Position numbers and translations under genes: made by a program. A DNA stretch of 25,000 nucleotides from Owenia fusiformis. Lineage: Eukaryota > Annelida > Polychaeta > Sabellida > Oweniidae. Below are positions 20,210-25,000 of this stretch, piece after piece. Positions within the stretch are counted from its first letter, which is position 1. Every line of letters starts with the position of its first letter. The stretch spans positions 1 through 25,000 of the forward strand of contig CAIIXF020000237.1 of NCBI GenBank assembly GCA_903813345.2. Direction: 5' to 3'. The notes under the pieces were generated by a model. The model saw only the letters and a program-made list of their open reading frames with translations. It was not told where the DNA came from and made no database searches.

Positions 20210-21001
20210 CTATCACACCAAACTAGTTTTCACTACGTTCTCGAAAACGGGCTTCAACTGTGTACGAACGGACTGGACCTACTAAGAACCGTTTGGGGTC
20301 TATTTACAAACTTCATCGAACGTACTCGAACGGGTAGGTCCTCTAGAACTTAGAACATGCTCAAAATGTTCTCGTGGTCGATACGTTCTACAATTAGAAC
20401 AAGTGACAACGTACTAACGACGAGCTGGACGTACTACGAACGGAACCGTCGTACTTCAATCCTACAAGGGACGTTTTAACAACGAGTTGAACTGTCTGAG
20501 GACGTATTGAGAACGAGGTAGAACTAATTGCAAACGGGTTTAAACTGATTAAGAACGTATTTAACATTGCTTATGAACGAGTTGGCAAAAATATAGCTAT
20601 CACACCAAACAAGTTGCCACTGCGTTCTTCAAAACTGGTTTTAAACTGAGTGCGAACGGAATGAACGTATCTGCAACTTTCTAAGGTCTATTTACGAACT
20701 TCATGAACGTTCTCAGACGGGAAGAAGATTTTAGAATTTTGAATCGATTCAAAATTCGATGGCGATGTTCTGTAATCAGGTCATGTTGACCTTCTAGACT
20801 AAGGGACGCGTTCTACGACGTTGCACACCGACGTGGTGCGACCTGAACGAACTGCGAACGAGATGGACGTATTGAAGACTGTTTAAGAACGAAGTAGCTA
20901 ATTATTTTAGACATATTTCCCGACCACAGCCAGATTGAGCCCGTTTTACAACGTTTTCGTAGGACTGGCAATAACGGGTAAGAACTAGTTTGGTGTGATA
21001 G
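20210..21001. mobile_element. 792-bp TIR element made of degenerate repeated words
   Basis: The ends are 19-bp perfect inverted repeats, ctatcacaccaaactagtt at 20210-20228 and its complement at 20983-21001. A further copy of the terminal motif (ctatcacaccaaacaagtt) lies inside at about 20599, so the element may be compound or part-duplicated. The interior is full of loosely repeated words such as gaacggactggacctact, gagctggacgtactacgaac and gaacgagatggacgta. It has no transposase ORF. The minus-strand frame at 20813-21031 is incidental. Flanks are C/G-rich runs, so target duplication is unclear. Confidence 0.7.
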
Positions 21002-21760
21002 GGGGGTAAGAAGAATGTGTTTAAGGTGCATGGGACCCCTTACTTCCTACTAAACTAAACATCAGTATCACTATGAAACAAAACGAAATATCTGAAATTT
21101 TAGTTGTTCGGTTTTGTAACCATTTTGTAACCGCCCTTTATTATGATCGATAATGCAGGCACGGACCTGAGTTGCCTCTTTGCGACTTCTCTTGAAAAGC
21201 ATCGGGCATTTTGGAACTGTATCTTGGTAACACAATTTTAAATATACAATGGCTTGGTAACACGTGAGTTAGCCCAGTGACGTATTTTTGTTAAAAAGTT
21301 ACCACGTGTAAAAGGGTGGCCATTTTCTTGGAAATCAAAAAGTTATTTAAAGATGTTTCAAACATACATATATGTGTGTGGAATATAAATGAAACTGCTT
21401 CAATACTATTTTGCTTTTGTTTTTGTTAATATAAATAACTTTTTAAATAAATAGTTTTTATTGTTGCAAACTTACAATATTACCCTACCTTAAAGTAAAT
21501 ATACTGTATAATCGGCAATAAATGGCCACCATTTTGAAATAAAACATTCATCTTAAAGAATACAATTTGAATTATTGAAAATGTCATAATTCTTTCTATG
21601 CATTTATATCTTTCTTTGCTTAATATGCCAACTACATATAATGTATGTCATTTTGTACGTTAAAAGTAAAAATTATCCTAGCTAGCTGCTCAATTATAAA
21701 ATGCTGTCGTATATTTCTTTGCTCTCATAAAACGTGTTATAAGTTATATAATTTACGCAA
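21002..21760. other. Anonymous AT-rich stretch
   Basis: No gene or strong repeat recognised. A loose repetition of gtaaca words occurs around 21110-21300. Confidence 0.4.
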
Positions 21761-21766
21761 GTATAC

Positions 21767-21936
21767 CTTGTTTGTCTAGCATACGTCTGCAATGCAAGTA
21801 AATTGTCATCAGTCACTGGGTCATATGCGTTAAACATCTTCATATGAGAAAATCCCCTCGGATGGATAACTGCCTTATCTGTTTCATCTTGCCCAGGATA
21901 AAAGAGAACTGCTGTAAAATCCCGCTTTCGCGCCAT
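21767..21936 (-). CDS. Possible coding exon of unknown family
   Basis: Read on the minus strand, an ATG at 21936-21934 in good Kozak context (aaactATGG) opens a charged, well-mixed sequence that begins MARKRDFTAVLFYPGQDE and includes HPRGFSHMKMFNAYDP and DNLLALQTYARQ. A splice-donor-like aag|gtatac at 21767/21766 would end the exon after about 56 codons in phase 2. Just upstream, ttatgttttag could instead be an acceptor, making this an internal exon. The composition looks coding, unlike other frames nearby, but I do not recognise the family and found no companion exon. It could be the first exon of a gene running to lower coordinates or a gene fragment. Confidence 0.4.
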
Positions 21937-21972
21937 AGTTTCTAAAACATAAGTGGGGTATTTAATAGGCAC

Positions 21973-23327
21973 ATTAGATCACCAGTCTACTCAGATGAGA
22001 AAATTATGCAAAATGAAATACGGGACAACAGACACTGTATTACCATATGCCGTTGTTTTAATAAATTATTTCAAATTCAGATTCCGTTGTCATTGACGAT
22101 ATCGAAGAAGTAGCGACTCACGACCCAATTGCGATTGGGGTTTCATATGATACATCATCACAAGAGCTTAATACATGCACAGAATTAGCGACGATAAAAT
22201 CTCATGAAATGAGAACCAAGTGATTAAAGAGTTGAAGCGACGGTTAAGTCCGCCATTTGTGACAACGGTTTCTCATATGACTAACAAAGATACAGCCATC
22301 TTTACCACATGCAAGATATTTATAGGATATCCTATGATTTTTTCAGAACATCACTGTCTGTACATAATTAAACCTCATTGTGTTTAGTTTGTGCTAAGAG
22401 AGCTTTTCACATATTAATGCTCGAAATATATAAACGTATTCTCAGCTTGAAATTGTATAGATATTTGGACATGTTATAAATGGAAATAGCTCTCCGAGTT
22501 TTTGAGTCAATTTGAACGTAAATATCCTTACTGTATGTATAAAATCCCGACCGTATTTATTAATATTCCAAAACTATCCCTAAATATCCCTAAAATATAA
22601 TTGAATGTTCAGTCGTATTTGTGAATATCTGAATGATATAACAGTTGAATCCCGAAGTATCCGTGAATAAACGAGACATATATCAGTAGTATCCAGGACA
22701 GATAGTTCTGGATATTAGTTTTCCGTCTCTCAATAATATCCATGCATCTCCCAAATCATGATACCTAGAGTATTTATCACGGATTCTTAAGGATGTGTTC
22801 CATATTCATATAATATCCCGAAAGTATCCAGGCAGGATACTTTATCATTTTTCGCTGTGATCCATCCTCATTCTACGAAATAAGTTGTGACGTCATACAA
22901 TCGAGCTTTGTTGCTATGCGTAGTCATGTATTTTCTACAACATTGTTATTACGTCATTACAATCGAAAGATGAAGCTCTATTAATTTGAATATCTAAGGA
23001 TATAGTCCCGAGTAAGGAGATTAGCGGTTACCGTTAGTAATTTGGTTTTCTGAATAAAAAGTCATTTTCTCCTTCCCTACCCCATTGGAGCGCCATCTGG
23101 CGTTTGGGAAGTGAATCGGGACTAAATATGTATAAGGTGTCACTCCTGTAAATCATTGAAAAATATTGAAAAAAATCACAAAATTCAAGTTCTGGGGTAC
23201 ATATCGCCATTTTCGAACGAACTAGCCCATACAATGACTATATTTCTACGTTCCCCTATACATAACCTTCATCTTGACACTATATTTAACATACCCAATT
23301 GAAAAAAGTCTATGGAAAATCATATCC
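21973..23327. other. Anonymous stretch rich in atatccc-type words
   Basis: No gene recognised. Between about 22510 and 22860 the words tatccc, tatcc and cccgaagtatcc recur many times (for example actatccctaaatatcccta), suggesting an old short repeat. A perfect hairpin lies at 22821-22843 (aaagtatcc, 5-nt loop, ggatacttt). The minus-strand frame at 23034-23234 has no family features. Confidence 0.4.
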
Positions 23328-23587
23328 AATTATCACCTAACTTACTATTGATAATTAGTTGAAAGTTAGGTGTAAAAATTCACATGCAAATGAGCTAACT
23401 ATCAACTTAATTAACGCTTAATTTGCAACTTAATTAACGATTAACTACCATCAATATGCAAATGAGCTATGTAGTGGTCGATTGTCACTGATTTACGTAA
23501 ATAAGTTGAAAGTTAGTCGTAAGTTTGATGTAAGTTAATCTCTAATTATCACCTAACTTACTTTTGATAATTAGTTGTAAGTTAGGT
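23328..23587. repeat. Direct repeat of interleaved palindromes
   Basis: A ~44-bp sequence at 23328-23372 recurs at 23544-23587, offset 216 bp, with two differences. Each copy holds two interleaved inverted repeats: aattatca/tgataatt (23328-23335, 23349-23356) and cacctaactt/aagttaggtg (23334-23343, 23363-23372). The spacer contains two atgcaaatgagcta words (23384, 23456), repeated gcaacttaattaacg-like text and further gttgaaagttag words, so the whole block looks like one element with repeated ends. Confidence 0.65.
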
Positions 23588-24690
23588 TTAAGTCAGATTT
23601 GTGACTTCTCAAAAATGACTCGCTTCTTTTTTGCTTCCCTTTACCCGGAGATTTTTGCTTCATCTTGAACTATTTTGTGCGGAATATTCATCTTAATTAG
23701 GATCTTTCAGAACAGACAACATTGAACTTGAACTATTGAAATTTCACAGCAAGAGGAGGGAAAACCCCATGATTCAATTGATGACATACGATTTCCTCCT
23801 TCGCGCACCTCCTTTTGTCAAAAACGTACCCTCCATCTTGGTTTTCAAAGTTTTTAAATTGACCTAGTTTTAAACCAATCAACGATCGACTCGCTAAACC
23901 AATCAGCGACGATGTCATCTCAATACAGATTTACATTATAAGCGTATGTCATCTTTGAACCCTGGGGTTTCTCCCCCTCTTTTTCAAAGCTATTCTATTT
24001 TGCAAATTTTTAAGATTCATGAAAAGCATGTGAAAACATCATTATTGCCATCAACAACTAAAATCAGAACACAAACATTAGACTATAATGTTACATAATG
24101 AGGCCGTAACAGATATAATCAAAAATATGTTTTGAAATGTCTTTGATCTAACAATCATTATTTAGAAGAGCACATTCGAATTACTTGTGAAATATACTCA
24201 CTGTAGGTAACCCATGTAAGTACCTAAATTGCATTCTAGGATTAATTATATGATCTGATTAAAAAAGATTATCAAATTCATAAATATTTCAGACAGAAGT
24301 GTGAATAAGATTTAACATACATTGTATTCATGTTCTACATACCCTTATAATAACGTTGACCAAATTTCATGGTAGTATACAAACCATTCACGTTGTAATT
24401 CTCAATTTTATGAGAGAAATATCTCTCACATGTTTCTTTTTCCACCATCTTGAAATTAAATTTAGGGGGTTTGTATTTCTAAATCATGGACCTAATTTAC
24501 GACTATTTATCATTATAATCATCCTGTATGTTAACTATCAACCAATAATCTACTTCAGAACAAAAACGTTTTAATTTACCACTTACTATCACCCTCAAAC
24601 ATTTCATATTTTAATTATCAACTAAAAATCATAAATTAGCATTATTGTAAGTTAATTTACGTTGAACTTGCTACTGATAATTAGGCCATA
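23588..24690. other. Anonymous AT-rich stretch with a second paired CCAAT motif
   Basis: No gene recognised. Two CCAATCA motifs lie at 23875-23881 and 23899-23905, 24 bp apart, in a short less AT-rich patch. This echoes the pair at 2690/2719. No adjacent coding exon was found. Confidence 0.4.
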
Positions 24691-24692
24691 AT

Positions 24693-24786
24693 TAGACTCC
24701 AGATGTCAATCTGGAGTCTATTGTTTTTGCCAGTATTCTTCTTCTTTATTATTCTGATTAGACTCCAGATGTCAATCTGGAGTCTA
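24693..24786 (+). repeat. 66-bp tandem duplication carrying perfect hairpins
   Basis: Each copy starts with a 28-nt perfect hairpin, tagactccagat - gtca - atctggagtcta, at 24693-24720 and 24759-24786. Each is followed by ttgtttttgccagtattctt and a CTT microsatellite that is longer after the second copy. The offset is 66 bp and the two copies are almost identical. The following text (24840-24990) is GGTCA-rich, so this may be the edge of a longer dispersed element running out of the window. Confidence 0.85.
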
Positions 24787-25000
24787 TTGTTTTTGCCAGT
24801 ATTCTTCTTCTTCTTCTTCTTTTTATTATTCTACCCACGTTTTCTCCTTAACTGGAAGACATCGAGTCAAGACCTGTATATGGTCAATTTAGGTCCAGTA
24901 TGTAGTTTCTCGGAAATTAGGTCAATTTTTTATCTAGGTCAAAAGTCAAGAACTAGGTCAAATCTTACATTTTCAATATTCTATCAATTATCTTCGTCAT

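Noticed and set aside
1-25000. CRISPR arrays, rRNA or bacterial operons
   Set aside because: There are no regularly spaced identical repeats with unique spacers, no rRNA-like text and no bacterial gene organisation. Introns and element types are eukaryotic.

Overview
The window looks like AT-rich, gene-poor nuclear DNA from an animal, most likely an aquatic invertebrate. It has spliceosomal GT-AG introns of about 190 bp, long non-coding stretches, foldback elements, a Crypton-type tyrosine recombinase and an R2-superfamily LINE. I cannot name the phylum. No host gene is recognised with confidence; a short minus-strand exon-like ORF near 21.77-21.94 kb is the only candidate.

Layout. 1-6.47 kb: AT-rich sequence with a GGTCA-rich repeat (0.8-1.2 kb), a paired CCAAT-box segment (2.69-2.73 kb), small tandem repeats and palindromes (3.4-4.7 kb), and a foldback with arms of about 210 bp (5.22-5.81 kb). 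6.47-15.51 kb: a tandem array of a ~0.5-0.8 kb repeat unit, invaded by three unrelated elements. These are a 0.72 kb foldback transposon (6709-7425), a ~2.76 kb Crypton-like element (about 7536-10298) and a ~3.55 kb R2-superfamily LINE (11902 to about 15462). Uninterrupted units serve as empty sites and fix the insertion points. 15.5-25 kb: mostly anonymous AT-rich DNA with a 1.38 kb inverted-repeat element (17496-18879), a GGTCA-type tandem repeat (19.80-20.07 kb), a TIR element built of degenerate repeated words (20210-21001), interleaved palindromes (23.33-23.59 kb) and a 66-bp tandem duplication carrying perfect 12-bp-arm hairpins (24.69-24.79 kb).

The most notable content is the Crypton. 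Its three exons join in frame into a 501-residue protein with all diagnostic tyrosine-recombinase positions (Arg cluster, H-x-x-R, GH, Tyr), a TATA box and a poly(A) signal inside the element, and sharp junctions with paralogous empty sites. It looks intact. The neighbouring LINE is decayed, with several frameshifts and stop codons, so the array has been a repeated landing zone over a long time.
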